DNA of 64,000 nucleotides from Flammeovirga kamogawensis. Lineage in GTDB: Bacteria; Bacteroidota; Bacteroidia; Cytophagales; Flammeovirgaceae. A program made the translations under genes and the position numbers. The notes beneath the pieces are model-generated. The model worked only from the letters and a program-made list of their open reading frames with translations. It searched no databases and was not told the origin of the DNA. This document shows, piece by piece, positions 16,861-26,151 of this stretch; within the stretch, counting starts at the first letter, position 1; every line of letters begins with the position of its first letter. The stretch spans positions 496,001 through 560,000 of the forward strand of contig NZ_CP076128.1 in the NCBI RefSeq assembly GCF_018736065.1, given 5' to 3'.

Positions 16861-18129
16861 CTAAGCTGCTTTTTTAGCGGCTTTAATTTTATCATATTCA
16901 CTATTTAAAATTGGGAACCTTTGACTGTATGTTAAACATTTCCATCCCCATTCTAATGGTCCGAATTTAAATTTCTTTAACCAAAGTGCACTATATGTTA
17001 CTTGGAAAATATAGATGAGCACAGCAATAACAAAAATTGGAGCTAAGGTTAATGTACCTCCTAAGCCAAATCCAACACCATAGAAGATTACAATACCTAT
17101 TAATGTTTGAGATAGGTAATTTGTAAAAGACATTTTACCAACTGATGTTAAAGGTTGCATTGCTTTTTCTCCCCAACTAGTATGATAAATTATTGATAAA
17201 AGTGAAGCATAAGACAATGCTAAAGTAAGTTGCCCAAACATCATGATTGCTTTAAAACCTAAATCAGATGCTTCTTTTGGGAATTTAGCCATACTACCAC
17301 CAATTTGATAACCTATTAAATGTGCTACAGTACCTAAAGCCGCAAAAATGAAGAATACTTTCCAAGATCTTCCACTTTCAGTAAAGAACTTTTTTGATTG
17401 TAAGTAAAATCCAAATAAGAATAAGCCTAAAACTTTAAATGGACGGTAGGAAGGCATAAAATCAAACCATCTCCACATAATATTATGTAAGTTCTGTTTA
17501 AACGTTGTTATAACATTCCCACTTTGGAATGCAGCGACAACTGCAGACGGGTCTTCGTCAATATATCTTTTCATTGCTTCTCCTGCCATTTCTTTACTCG
17601 GACTCATCCATCCTGGAGCAATAAATAACATAATTGCATCAAAAATTAATGGGGCAAACATGAAAAATATAGCCCATTTTAGAATTTTATCAGGAGATTG
17701 GTTTCTAAAAAGAATAAATATAAATGCCATCATACCATATAGCATTAATATATCTCCAGACCAAAATAACATATGAATAAACCCAAAAAGGATTAAGAAT
17801 TTTAATCTTCTTCTGTATACTTTTAAAAAGGCTTCTTGATTGTTTCTCTGACGGTCATATTGTAAGTAAAAACCTACGCCGAACAAAATTGAGAAGATAC
17901 TATAGAACTTAGTATCGACAAAGAAATTTAATAAATGATGTAGTGTACTATCGTATTCTGCAAAAGCAAAAGTATTTAATTCTGCAGTGGGAGTAAACTT
18001 ATATAAACTCCAACTAAGGATATTCGCAAATAAAATCCCTAAAATCGCAAAACCTCTTAACGCATCAATAACGCCAAGTCTTTGTTTTCCGGTAGTAGGG
18101 GTGATAGTAGATGATGTAGTATTAGTCAT
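16861..18129 (-). CDS. DUF418 (YeiB-type) polytopic membrane protein
   Basis: A 422-residue inner-membrane protein of about 10 TM helices. The N-terminal block RLGVIDALRGFAILGILFAN at 17-36 and the C-terminal block LTSVGKMSFTNYLSQTLIG at about 325-343 are the signatures of the DUF418/DUF405 (YeiB) group, related to the membrane acyltransferase fold. No catalytic role is established for the family; acyl transfer or transport of a lipid-like compound is often suggested. The first 15 residues are a Thr/Ser-rich cytoplasmic tail. The gene is monocistronic and divergent from the outer-membrane-like gene at 18258. Confidence 0.85.
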   Translation of the reverse strand: MTNTTSSTITPTTGKQRLGVIDALRGFAILGILFANILSWSLYKFTPTAELNTFAFAEYDSTLHHLLNFFVDTKFYSIFSILFGVGFYLQYDRQRNNQEAFLKVYRRRLKFLILFGFIHMLFWSGDILMLYGMMAFIFILFRNQSPDKILKWAIFFMFAPLIFDAIMLFIAPGWMSPSKEMAGEAMKRYIDEDPSAVVAAFQSGNVITTFKQNLHNIMWRWFDFMPSYRPFKVLGLFLFGFYLQSKKFFTESGRSWKVFFIFAALGTVAHLIGYQIGGSMAKFPKEASDLGFKAIMMFGQLTLALSYASLLSIIYHTSWGEKAMQPLTSVGKMSFTNYLSQTLIGIVIFYGVGFGLGGTLTLAPIFVIAVLIYIFQVTYSALWLKKFKFGPLEWGWKCLTYSQRFPILNSEYDKIKAAKKAA

Positions 18130-18257
18130 GAATATAGTGTAAGTGAATATTAATTTTAATCAAGTTATCAATATTGTATGACAACTCTTTGTGATTTTAT
18201 CGAAAGATACCGTTATTAGTTACAGTCCATAAGTTAATAAAGCTTTTTACATTGGTG

Positions 18258-19112
18258 ATGATAACATTTTACAAGACTATTTTTAGATTTTTTAATATAA
18301 CACTGTTTTTCCTAATTCTTTTTTCTGGGACCGTTTTTTCTCAAGAAACCGAAAAGAAATATTATGATAACTCTTATTGGACATTTTGGAATGTTGATTA
18401 TGAATTGAATAATAATGATAGTTTATTTTTTGAAATAAATACAAGATCATCTGCTTTTGATAGTTATATCATAGATGGGCTAAATATTAATAGAGCACAC
18501 ATAATGCTTGGTTACGCTCATAAATTTAAAAATAAGAAATTAATGGTTGGAGGTTCTGTAAGAGATGTATTCGAACCAAATTGGAATGTCCTTTTTTTAC
18601 GTGCCTTCTTTCAACATAATGGTCAAATTGGTGGCGGTTTATTAGATTTTCAGAAACGACTACAGTATGAACAAATACTGCATAATAAAACTGGCGATAC
18701 CTCTGGCAGCAGAGATGATTATGGTAGAATTGGGTTTTGGATAATGCTTGGTCGTAATTTTACTATTGCTCAAGCCAAATTGAGAGCAGAATTTTCTTAT
18801 GAACTTTTTGTAAATACAAATAATAGTTCATCAGAAGATAGGAGTGTAGATTTAACTAGATTACGATTTGATGTATATTATAGATTTGCAGAAGATAAAT
18901 TTAGAGTAGGTTTATTTGCAATGCGAGATACACAATATTATTTTGCTCCAGCTTCTGGACCGAGCTATGATGCAGATGGTAATTTAATTTCTGATGGAAA
19001 ACCTGAACGAAATTTAAATTTGATTACACCAACTTATGGAATTACTTTTAAGTATAGTATAAGGCAAAAAGAAGAGTGTAATTGCCCTGGAGAAAAAAGA
19101 AAAAGAAAATAA
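18258..19112 (+). CDS. Exported beta-barrel-like protein (DUF2490-like)
   Basis: A 284-residue protein with a signal peptide (ITLFFLILFSGTVFSQ) and then alternating aromatic/hydrophobic strands typical of an outer-membrane barrel, such as WTFWNVDYELNNNDSLFFEI and LRFDVYYRFAEDKFRVGLF. Length and pattern resemble DUF2490 barrels of Bacteroidota, but the match is from memory and weak. The C-terminus does not end in an aromatic residue, but in a Cys/Lys-rich tail (KEECNCPGEKRKRK) that may lie in the periplasm. I chose the ATG at 18258 over the in-frame TTG and GTG just before it. Function unknown; monocistronic, with its own terminator. Confidence 0.65.
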   Translation: MITFYKTIFRFFNITLFFLILFSGTVFSQETEKKYYDNSYWTFWNVDYELNNNDSLFFEINTRSSAFDSYIIDGLNINRAHIMLGYAHKFKNKKLMVGGSVRDVFEPNWNVLFLRAFFQHNGQIGGGLLDFQKRLQYEQILHNKTGDTSGSRDDYGRIGFWIMLGRNFTIAQAKLRAEFSYELFVNTNNSSSEDRSVDLTRLRFDVYYRFAEDKFRVGLFAMRDTQYYFAPASGPSYDADGNLISDGKPERNLNLITPTYGITFKYSIRQKEECNCPGEKRKRK

Positions 19113-19150
19113 AAAAGGAGTTGATTAAATTAATTAATCAACTCCTTTTT
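19112..19150. terminator. Bidirectional intrinsic terminator
   Basis: A 17-bp perfect stem (19112-19128 with 19134-19150) and 5-nt loop, with A-run and T-run feet, lies between the convergent genes at 18258 and 19169. Confidence 0.9.
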
Positions 19151-19168
19151 GGTTTGAAACAGTTTATT

Positions 19169-19564
19169 TTATTGAAGAGCTTTTCCAAAAGTTAAAACTT
19201 TTCTTTGGATACGATCAAAATCTTTTGCTCCAAGATTGAACATTCCTTTTTCTAGAGATAAGTTATAATTTTTATATGCGTTTTTTGTATCACCTTTTCT
19301 TAAGTAATAATCACCTAATAGCTCATAGGCTTCTGCATTATCACTAATTAAAATAGAAGCTTCTACCCAAGATTTTGCTAATTCTAGATCTGCGTTCCAA
19401 TTAATAGCTAATGCTGCTGCTTTATTTAAAGTTCTCCAATCATTTTTATCTGCTTTATTAACGATTCTAATTAATTTAGCTGATTTTTCATCATTTGGAG
19501 CATCTGCAAAAGTAGATAAAGAGAAAAATAATACTACACTGAAAATAGAGAATAATGCTTTCAT
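19169..19564 (-). CDS. Small exported TPR-like protein
   Basis: With the start at the ATG at 19564 the product has 131 residues and a good signal peptide, MKALFSIFSVVLFFSLSTFADA. An upstream ATG at 19615 would add 17 residues that spoil the signal, so I rejected it. The mature part is helical. It contains one clear TPR-like unit, AEAYELLGDYYLRKGDTKNAYKNYNLSLEKG, at roughly residues 80-111, with a degenerate one before it (LNKAAALAINWNADLELAKSW). It probably serves as a periplasmic protein-protein adaptor, but no partner is suggested by the neighbours. The gene is alone. Confidence 0.7.
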   Translation of the reverse strand: MKALFSIFSVVLFFSLSTFADAPNDEKSAKLIRIVNKADKNDWRTLNKAAALAINWNADLELAKSWVEASILISDNAEAYELLGDYYLRKGDTKNAYKNYNLSLEKGMFNLGAKDFDRIQRKVLTFGKALQ

Positions 19565-19827
19565 TTTTATAGTTGATCTTTTTATGAGAAATAGTTCCTT
19601 ATTCTTAGAAATCATTGAACTGAAATTTCTTTCAGCTCAAGATTTCAATATTAATTTGACATTAATAATAAATCCATCTCTATGCCTTAAATGTATAATA
19701 TATTGATTGGTAGGTAATTACGATTTATTTGGCTAAAATAATATTTGTAAATATTGTTCAATAGCGTACGCTTTGTTCATGAATGTTCGTACATTGCACC
19801 GAGTAATTCAAAAGAACTATATATATA

Positions 19828-20892
19828 ATGATCAGTATAAATAAGGTCACTTCAATTTCACTATTGTTAGTGATTATAGTGGTATCTCTAATTTTTTTAA
19901 AATCTATTCTTGTGCCATTAATATTGGCAATAATATTTTGGTTAATTGTTGTAGAGGTAAGAACATTAATAGGAAACTTATTAGGTTCAGATAAAAATAA
20001 AATTCCAGTTTGGATTCAGAATATACTTGCAACATTAACCATCTTTGCCATATTTTTTGTGGCTATAAAAATGTTGAGTATTAGCATTCAAAACCTAACA
20101 GAATCGTTATCTCATTACGATGGTAACCTCATTTTAATTGAAGATAAAGTAAATAACCTATTTGATATAGATATCACTACATCATTAAATAAGATGATAG
20201 GTGACTATAATTTTACATCTTTATTAAAAAACATACTTACATCTGTTACAGGGCTATTTGGGAATACCTTTACCATTATTCTTTACGTTGTTTTCTTACT
20301 ATTAGAAGAGAGTGTATTTAGTGATAAGCTCGTTAAAATTTATCCAGATGCTAAAGAATATAAAGCTGTAGTAAAAATGATTGCTAAAATTGGTAATTCG
20401 GTAAGTAGTTATTTAACACTAAAATCATTTGTAAGCTTATTAACTGGAGTATTAAGTTATATGGTTTTAAAACTAATGGGTATTGATGCACCATTTTTCT
20501 GGGCACTTTTAATATTTGCTCTAAACTATATACCAACAATAGGATCTTTAATAGCTACCCTTTTTCCTGCATTTTTTACAGTAATCCAGTTTGCTGATTT
20601 GTCATCTGGTTTAATAGTATTATTATCTGTAGGTGTTATACAAGTGATTATTGGTAACCTTGTAGAACCAAAAGTTATGGGTAATTCGCTAAATATTAGT
20701 GGGTTGGTAGTATTAATTGCTCTTGCTTTTTGGGGTGCATTATGGGGAGTTGTTGGAATGATTTTGAGTGTACCAATTACTGTAATGATGATTATTATTT
20801 TTGGTGAATTTGATGCAACAAGGCCAATAGCAATTATTCTGTCAGAGAATGGGAATACAGGTATTTCAATTCAAGAAGAAGAAACTGAATAA
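19828..20892 (+). CDS. AI-2E family transporter (PerM/TqsA-like)
   Basis: A 354-residue inner-membrane protein with about eight TM helices in the AI-2E exporter/permease layout: two N-terminal helices, a third at 65-85, a soluble central segment at about 90-150, then the conserved block FWALLIFALNYIPTIGS at about 226-242 and the closing helices with GNLVEPKVMGNSLNISGL. Members export signalling molecules such as AI-2 or act as ion antiporters; which applies here cannot be told. The gene stands alone, with a strong terminator shared with the convergent DUF819 gene. Confidence 0.9.
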   Translation: MISINKVTSISLLLVIIVVSLIFLKSILVPLILAIIFWLIVVEVRTLIGNLLGSDKNKIPVWIQNILATLTIFAIFFVAIKMLSISIQNLTESLSHYDGNLILIEDKVNNLFDIDITTSLNKMIGDYNFTSLLKNILTSVTGLFGNTFTIILYVVFLLLEESVFSDKLVKIYPDAKEYKAVVKMIAKIGNSVSSYLTLKSFVSLLTGVLSYMVLKLMGIDAPFFWALLIFALNYIPTIGSLIATLFPAFFTVIQFADLSSGLIVLLSVGVIQVIIGNLVEPKVMGNSLNISGLVVLIALAFWGALWGVVGMILSVPITVMMIIIFGEFDATRPIAIILSENGNTGISIQEEETE

Positions 20893-20910
20893 GTTATTGT
20901 TGAATCATAA

Positions 20911-20952
20911 AATAAAACCTCCTTTAGATTGATTTCTAAAGGAGGTTTTATT
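20911..20952. terminator. Bidirectional intrinsic terminator
   Basis: An 18-bp perfect stem (20911-20928 with 20935-20952) and 6-nt loop lies between the convergent AI-2E and DUF819 genes, with T-rich flanks on both strands. Confidence 0.9.
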
Positions 20953-20968
20953 TTATTCTAATATATTT

Positions 20969-22222
20969 CTATTGCGATACAATTTGCATCAAATATGCAC
21001 AAAACATTGCTCCGTAGGTTCCTAGAGCATACCCTAAAACTGCTAATAAAACTCCAACAGGAGCTAAAGAAGGATGAAAAGCTGATGCTATAACAGGTGC
21101 TGAAGCTGCACCTCCTACATTTGCTTTACTACCAACAGCAAGGAAAAAGAAAGGAGCTTTAATTATTTTAGCAGTAATAACCATAATGATTACATGAATT
21201 AGCATCCAAACGCCCCCTACGGCTAATAAACCAGGATTCTCTAATGTTTTTGTGACATCCATTTTCATACCGATAGTGGCTACTAAAATATAGATACAAA
21301 CACTTCCAAATTTAGAAGCTCCATACCCTTCTAATTTTCTAGCTTTTGTAAAACTTAAAATTACGCCAATTGTTGTTGCTAATAAAACTAGCCAAAAGAA
21401 CCTACTGCTTAAAACACTAGTTGAAGGATCGGCAACAACTGAAGTAATATAACTACTTAAGTTATCAGCTAAAAAATGAGATAAACCTACAATACCAAAA
21501 GCAACTCCAAGAACAATCATTAAGTCTGTTAGTGATGGATTTTTAGTAATACTATTTTGATAGGCAGCAACTTTAGCTTTTAAATCTTCAATAGCAGTAA
21601 CATCAGCTTTTAACCATTTATCAATTTTATCTGTTTTACCAATTCCTAATAACAAAATCGCCATCCAAATATTGGCAACAATAATGTCAACAGCTACAAT
21701 TCCAGAATAAAGAGATTGATCATATTTATATATTTCTAACATTGCGGCTTGGTTTGCACCTCCACCAATCCAGCTACCCGCTAATGTTGCAAGACCACGC
21801 CATACTTCTTGAAAACCTGCTCCATTAAAAGTTTCCGGAGAAAAATAAGAAACAATTAAAATAGCCAAAGGACCTCCAATTATAATTCCAACGGTTCCTG
21901 ATAAGAACATTATAATACTTTTACTACCAAGGTTGATAATCCCTTTCAAGTCAACACTAATTGTCATTAATACTAAACTAGCTGGCAAAAGATAGTTTTT
22001 TGCCATAGTATATAAATTGGAGTGTGAAGGAGAAATGATATTAAGTGTACTTAAAATTGATGGAATTAAATAACACATCAATAGGGCTGGGAATATTTTA
22101 TAAAACTTAGACCAAAAAGAATTTTTTAGACTTGAAGTGTAAAATACAAATGCTAGAGAAGCCATAAGAAGGCCAAAAACTACTGCATCGTTTGTGATAA
22201 GGGGAGTGATAGAATTTTCCAA
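20969..22222 (-). CDS. DUF819 family integral membrane protein
   Basis: A 417-residue protein with about 11-12 TM helices. The conserved glycine-rich segments of the DUF819 (YjcL-like) family are present: AGSWIGGGANQAAM at about 148-161 and VGGAASAPVIASAFHPSLAP at about 367-386. These are organised as two inverted halves, resembling sodium-coupled carboxylate or CPA-type transporters. Substrate unknown. The start appears to be a TTG at 22222; a stop codon lies 21 bases upstream in frame and the first ATG would remove the first TM helix. It is divergent from the second efflux operon across a 214-bp gap. Confidence 0.85.
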   Translation of the reverse strand: MENSITPLITNDAVVFGLLMASLAFVFYTSSLKNSFWSKFYKIFPALLMCYLIPSILSTLNIISPSHSNLYTMAKNYLLPASLVLMTISVDLKGIINLGSKSIIMFLSGTVGIIIGGPLAILIVSYFSPETFNGAGFQEVWRGLATLAGSWIGGGANQAAMLEIYKYDQSLYSGIVAVDIIVANIWMAILLLGIGKTDKIDKWLKADVTAIEDLKAKVAAYQNSITKNPSLTDLMIVLGVAFGIVGLSHFLADNLSSYITSVVADPSTSVLSSRFFWLVLLATTIGVILSFTKARKLEGYGASKFGSVCIYILVATIGMKMDVTKTLENPGLLAVGGVWMLIHVIIMVITAKIIKAPFFFLAVGSKANVGGAASAPVIASAFHPSLAPVGVLLAVLGYALGTYGAMFCAYLMQIVSQ

Positions 22223-22333
22223 TTTTTTTATAAAGTATGATTAGTATTTATGCCTACAAGAATACAAAAAAATACATAGAAGTAAGCCTTTTAAGAAATT
22301 TTTAAACCATTTGAATTTATTTAATGAATATAA

Positions 22334-22365
22334 TTTGAAATGAGTATTCGAATAACATACATTTG
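22334..22365 (+). promoter_or_regulatory. Bacteroidota-type promoter of the second efflux operon
   Basis: TTTG at 22334-22337 and TACATTTG at 22358-22365, 20 bp apart, match both the -33 TTTG and the -7 TAnnTTTG boxes. Transcription should start near 22370, giving a leader of about 65 nt. This is the clearest promoter in the window. Confidence 0.7.
22345..22354. promoter_or_regulatory. Palindrome TATTCGAATA between the promoter boxes
   Basis: A perfect 10-bp palindrome sits in the spacer of the promoter, 16 bp before the larger palindrome at 22370. Its TATTC/GAATA arms share the core of the GTGAATA sites, so it may be a second, weaker binding site of the same regulator. Confidence 0.4.
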
Positions 22366-22369
22366 TTGA

Positions 22370-22385
22370 GTGAATAATCATTCAC
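22370..22385. promoter_or_regulatory. Operator candidate GTGAATaatcATTCAC at the transcription start
   Basis: A palindrome with 6-bp arms starts 5 bases after the -7 box, where bound repressor would block initiation. It differs from the two repeat-array palindromes (3983, 4184) at only two positions. The form is typical of TetR-family operators, but no regulator gene is adjacent to this operon. Confidence 0.65.
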
Positions 22386-22436
22386 AAATAAATATACGTA
22401 AATAAAGAAAGATTTTTATATAAAAAATTGAGCGTA

Positions 22437-23909
22437 ATGTTGAAAATTAGTAAAAAAGTTAAGAGTACTGTAATAGTATTTTTGCTTATGATTATATCTT
22501 CTTTTGCTTTTGGTCAATCAGATACAAATTTAACAAGAAGAGAACTTGCAGTAAAAGCAATTGAGAATTCTCATTCAGTTAAAATAAAACAAAATGAAGC
22601 AAAAGCATCTCATTTCGATAAACAAAGAGCATTATACACTTATATTCCAAAAGTAGGGGTTAAAGGTGGTTACGCTTATTTATTAAATGATATTACAATA
22701 TCAAGAGATATTAGTGGGACAAAAAACCAAGCCCTATATGGATTAGAACATAGCAAGAATCAATCTCTAGCTCAGTTGGCTTCGTCTGGTTTACCACCAA
22801 CAATGATTGGGGTAGCAACTCCACTAATTGAAGGTGTTTATAATAACATTGGTGGCATGGTTAATCAAATTCCAAATACACCTTCAATATCAATTCAAGA
22901 TAATAATTTTTGGTTTTATGATGCTTATGTAGAAATGGTCATTTTCTCTGGTCTTCAAGCACCAACATACGCAAAGGCTGCAGAGGCTAAATCAGAAGCA
23001 CAACAAGCAATGGTAGAGCAAGAAAAAAACGAAATCATAATGGAAACATTAAGTTATTATGATAAAATGGCTGTTGTTAACCAATCTCTTAAGGTTTTAG
23101 AGGAAAGTCAGAAAAGATTGGATAAGCAAACTGAATTTGCAAATAAAGCAAAGGAGGTAGGATTAGCGACAGAATATGATTTAAATAAAATTAGAATTGC
23201 TGAAAAAGATATAGTAGCAAAAAGAATTGAATTAGAAGCGAGTAAAAGTCTTGTGATCCAAAAATTACAACAACTTACCGGGTTAGACCAAGGGGATTTA
23301 GCTAAAATTAACCCAGAATTAACGCTTTGGATGGTGGATGAAAATGAAATTAATTTAAGTAATAGAAATGAAATTAAAGCTTTAGAACACTCTATAGAAG
23401 CTTTAGAATACAAACATAAAGGTGAGCAATATGGAGCTCTACCAAAAGCAAAAGCATTTGCACATGTAATTCAAGGTGGAACAAATATGACGAATGTAGA
23501 TGCCGTACCTTTTGTTGGTGTGGCTATGCAATGGGAAATATTTGATGGTTTACAAAGGAAAAGAGAGGTACAGAAATCTGAACTTGCAGTAATCTCTATG
23601 AAAGAAAAGAAAGCCTATGCTCAGGATTTAGTACAACTAGATTTTCAAAAGAAAAAAATGGAATGGCAAGTTGCAACTCAAATGGTTGATGTTTCAAATC
23701 AGAAGCTTGATGGTGCGAAAACAGGTCTTAAAATAAAAGTACAAGAAGCTAAAAATGGTTTGACAGATGTAACTGATGTACTGGATGAGATATCTGAATA
23801 TGAGAAATTTCAACTTGAATATATTCAATCAATCGCAAATCAAAGGCAAACAGCAATAGCGTTAATTAATGCTATGGGTGTACTTAATATAGAACACATT
23901 CAAAACTAA
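22437..23909 (+). CDS. TolC-family outer-membrane efflux protein (second system)
   Basis: With the ATG at 22437 (a TTG three codons earlier is unlikely) the product has 490 residues and a signal peptide ending FAFGQ. It shows the OEP pattern: a long helix after SHSVKIKQNEAKASHFDKQ, beta segments with many Gly and aromatic residues near 150-170 and 345-365, and a second helical hairpin ending at the C-terminus. It should form the outer-membrane exit channel for the adaptor and permease encoded 17 and about 990 bases downstream. This is the first gene of the operon behind the promoter at 22334 and its palindrome. Confidence 0.9.
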   Translation: MLKISKKVKSTVIVFLLMIISSFAFGQSDTNLTRRELAVKAIENSHSVKIKQNEAKASHFDKQRALYTYIPKVGVKGGYAYLLNDITISRDISGTKNQALYGLEHSKNQSLAQLASSGLPPTMIGVATPLIEGVYNNIGGMVNQIPNTPSISIQDNNFWFYDAYVEMVIFSGLQAPTYAKAAEAKSEAQQAMVEQEKNEIIMETLSYYDKMAVVNQSLKVLEESQKRLDKQTEFANKAKEVGLATEYDLNKIRIAEKDIVAKRIELEASKSLVIQKLQQLTGLDQGDLAKINPELTLWMVDENEINLSNRNEIKALEHSIEALEYKHKGEQYGALPKAKAFAHVIQGGTNMTNVDAVPFVGVAMQWEIFDGLQRKREVQKSELAVISMKEKKAYAQDLVQLDFQKKKMEWQVATQMVDVSNQKLDGAKTGLKIKVQEAKNGLTDVTDVLDEISEYEKFQLEYIQSIANQRQTAIALINAMGVLNIEHIQN

Positions 23910-23926
23910 TAAAAGAATAAATCATC

Positions 23927-24892
23927 ATGAAATATATATACTTATCAATTGTAACATTATTTATTTTTTCTTCTTGTACAAAGGCTCCAGAGCAAGAAAA
24001 TAAATTAAAGGGAAAAGTAAAGCGAACAGCAGTGTATGTAGCTTCTAAAGTTCCTGGAAGAATTATAGCAGTTAATGTTGAAAAAGGAGAAATAGTTGAA
24101 AAAGGAGATACGTTAGCAATAATTGACTTACCAGAAGCTGAAGCAAAACTGATGCAAGCTAACGGAGCAGTAAAAGCAGCAAAAGCACAATATGAAATGG
24201 CTTTTAATGGAGCGACAAAAAACCAACTTGATCAGGTAGATGCTGCATATACTGCCGCAAAAGAACAATATGAGTTTGCAGAAAAAAGCTATCAAAGAAT
24301 TAAAGAAATGTATGATGAAGAATTGATTTCATCTCAAAAGCATGATGAGGTATACACAAAATACCAAATGGCTAAAGCAAAGTATGAAGGGACTCAAGCT
24401 AAAAAAAGGGAGGTAGAATCTGGTGTTAGAAATGAAAAACAACGTATGGCCTTAGGGCAACTTGAAAGAGCGAAAGGAGCTTTAAAAGAGGTAAATATAG
24501 CCTTATCTGAAAGATATATTATTGCTCCTAAAAAAATGAGAGTAGAGACTATTGCTTTACAGCAAGGGGAATTAGCATTACCTGGATATAATATTTTTTC
24601 TGGTTATGCTGAAGGGACAACATATTTTAGATTTGTTTTAGCTGAGGAAGAGGTATTAAAATACAAAGTTGGAAATATTGTAACTGTTTATTCTCCTTTT
24701 GATGTATCAATATCTTTAAAAGGTAAAGTGGGGTCAATTAAAGAAGAAATGTCTTATGCGACAAGGAAATCTATGAACCCAACTTACAATGTTGATCAGT
24801 CTTTATATGAGTTGAAACTTATCCCTTTAAATGCTAAAAAGGCAGATGAATTACTTACGAATATTACTTTATTAATGGATAAAATTAACTAA
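23927..24892 (+). CDS. HlyD-family periplasmic adaptor, lipoprotein (second system)
   Basis: A 321-residue membrane-fusion protein. The lipobox FSSC gives acylated Cys17. The first lipoyl half at about 40-70 contains GRIIAVNVEKGEIVEKGDTL. A long coiled coil at about 75-185 is rich in Lys, Glu and Ala and includes YDEELISSQKHDEVYTKYQ. A second lipoyl half and barrel follow (KMRVETIALQQGELALPG). It lies between TolC and the permease, 3 bases before the latter's ATG. Together these suggest an export apparatus from cytoplasm or inner membrane to the outside. Confidence 0.9.
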   Translation: MKYIYLSIVTLFIFSSCTKAPEQENKLKGKVKRTAVYVASKVPGRIIAVNVEKGEIVEKGDTLAIIDLPEAEAKLMQANGAVKAAKAQYEMAFNGATKNQLDQVDAAYTAAKEQYEFAEKSYQRIKEMYDEELISSQKHDEVYTKYQMAKAKYEGTQAKKREVESGVRNEKQRMALGQLERAKGALKEVNIALSERYIIAPKKMRVETIALQQGELALPGYNIFSGYAEGTTYFRFVLAEEEVLKYKVGNIVTVYSPFDVSISLKGKVGSIKEEMSYATRKSMNPTYNVDQSLYELKLIPLNAKKADELLTNITLLMDKIN

Positions 24893-24895
24893 GTG

Positions 24896-26050
24896 ATGAA
24901 AGCATTATTACAAATAATTAAAAGAGAGTTTAAACTTTTCTTTTCCAATAATGTATTGCTTGCAGTGTTTTTTGGAGCACCAATATTTTTTGGAATCCTA
25001 ATAGGGTATACCTATCAACAAGCAAGTGTAAAGAATTTATCAATTGCTGTTATCGATCAAGATAATTCTCCATTAAGCAGTACTATCATAGATGCTTTAG
25101 ATGAAAACTTTTACTTATCTGTTAATAAAGTAACAGCAGATGATAAAGATTTAAAAAAGGATTTACCCTCTTTTGAAGCGATTGTTAGAATCCCAGAGGG
25201 TTTCGAAGGAGATGTTAATTATAAAAGACATCCACACATTCAAATAGAGGTGAATGGTGCTAATATGATTACAGGTAATTATGCAAATATTGGTATAAGA
25301 ACTGTACTAGGAACTATAAATGCAGGAGCTGAAATTGTAAGCCTTCAAAAACAAGGTGTTCCAATTGAAACGGCGAAAGAACAATGGGAAGTTTTCGCAA
25401 TAGATAATTCGAGGTATTTTAATGGTACATCCAATTATTTGCTATTTATGTTACCTGGAGTGATGGGAGCAGTGATGCAACAAGTTTTTTTATTGGGTTT
25501 AGCATTGACTTTTAGCTATGAGCATGAAAATAATACTTTTGGAGAGCTAAGTGAAATTACTAAAAATCCAGTAATAGTATTTTTAGGAAAAGCGATTCCA
25601 TATTGGGTCTTAGGTATGTTTTTATGGGGTATAATTCAAGTAACATTACTTCCATTCTTTAAAATACCTACACCATCAAATATAAGTGCATTATTAATAA
25701 CTACTTCTGTATTTATTTTATCACTCACTTGTTTAGGAATGCTAGTTAGTTGGATTGTTCCTTCTCAATTAAAAGCAACAGAAGCATTAATGGTTGTTTC
25801 TACTCCAAGTTTTATTCTATCCGGATTTACATGGCCTTTAGAAGCAATGCCGGCTTGGATTCAAGCTTTTTCAAATTGCATTCCGTTGACTTATTTTCTT
25901 CAGGCACTTAGAAAGTTGATCAATTATGATACTTCTTTAGGAGATCTGACGTATCAACTTAACTCAATGTTAATTATTTCATTAATAACAGGTGTAGCAA
26001 CTTTAATTTTGATTACACTAAAATTGAAAAAGAAACCAGTTAATAAGTAG
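24896..26050 (+). CDS. ABC-2 type permease (second system), no ATPase nearby
   Basis: A 384-residue inner-membrane protein with the ABC-2 layout: TM1 at about 20-40 (NVLLAVFFGAPIFFGILIGY), a periplasmic domain of about 140 residues starting SVKNLSIAVIDQDNSPLSS, then five TM helices from about 185. The short motif before the second membrane block is divergent (HENNTFGELSEITKNP). I chose the ATG at 24896, directly after the adaptor stop; a GTG one codon earlier is also possible. It is the last gene of the operon. No ABC ATPase is encoded in or beside the operon, so either a distant ATPase serves it or it works differently. Confidence 0.88.
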   Translation: MKALLQIIKREFKLFFSNNVLLAVFFGAPIFFGILIGYTYQQASVKNLSIAVIDQDNSPLSSTIIDALDENFYLSVNKVTADDKDLKKDLPSFEAIVRIPEGFEGDVNYKRHPHIQIEVNGANMITGNYANIGIRTVLGTINAGAEIVSLQKQGVPIETAKEQWEVFAIDNSRYFNGTSNYLLFMLPGVMGAVMQQVFLLGLALTFSYEHENNTFGELSEITKNPVIVFLGKAIPYWVLGMFLWGIIQVTLLPFFKIPTPSNISALLITTSVFILSLTCLGMLVSWIVPSQLKATEALMVVSTPSFILSGFTWPLEAMPAWIQAFSNCIPLTYFLQALRKLINYDTSLGDLTYQLNSMLIISLITGVATLILITLKLKKKPVNK

Positions 26051-26112
26051 ATAATAGTAAATTCTATTCTTTTACAATTTCAGGTTTAACTTGAAACTGT
26101 TTTGTTTTTATC

Positions 26113-26145
26113 AAAAAGGCTGATTTCAATAAAGAAATCAGCCTT
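26113..26145. terminator. Bidirectional intrinsic terminator
   Basis: A 12-bp perfect stem (26116-26127 with 26134-26145) with a 6-nt loop separates the convergent efflux permease and small lipoprotein genes. On the minus strand five T follow. Confidence 0.85.
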
Positions 26146-26151
26146 CTGTTT

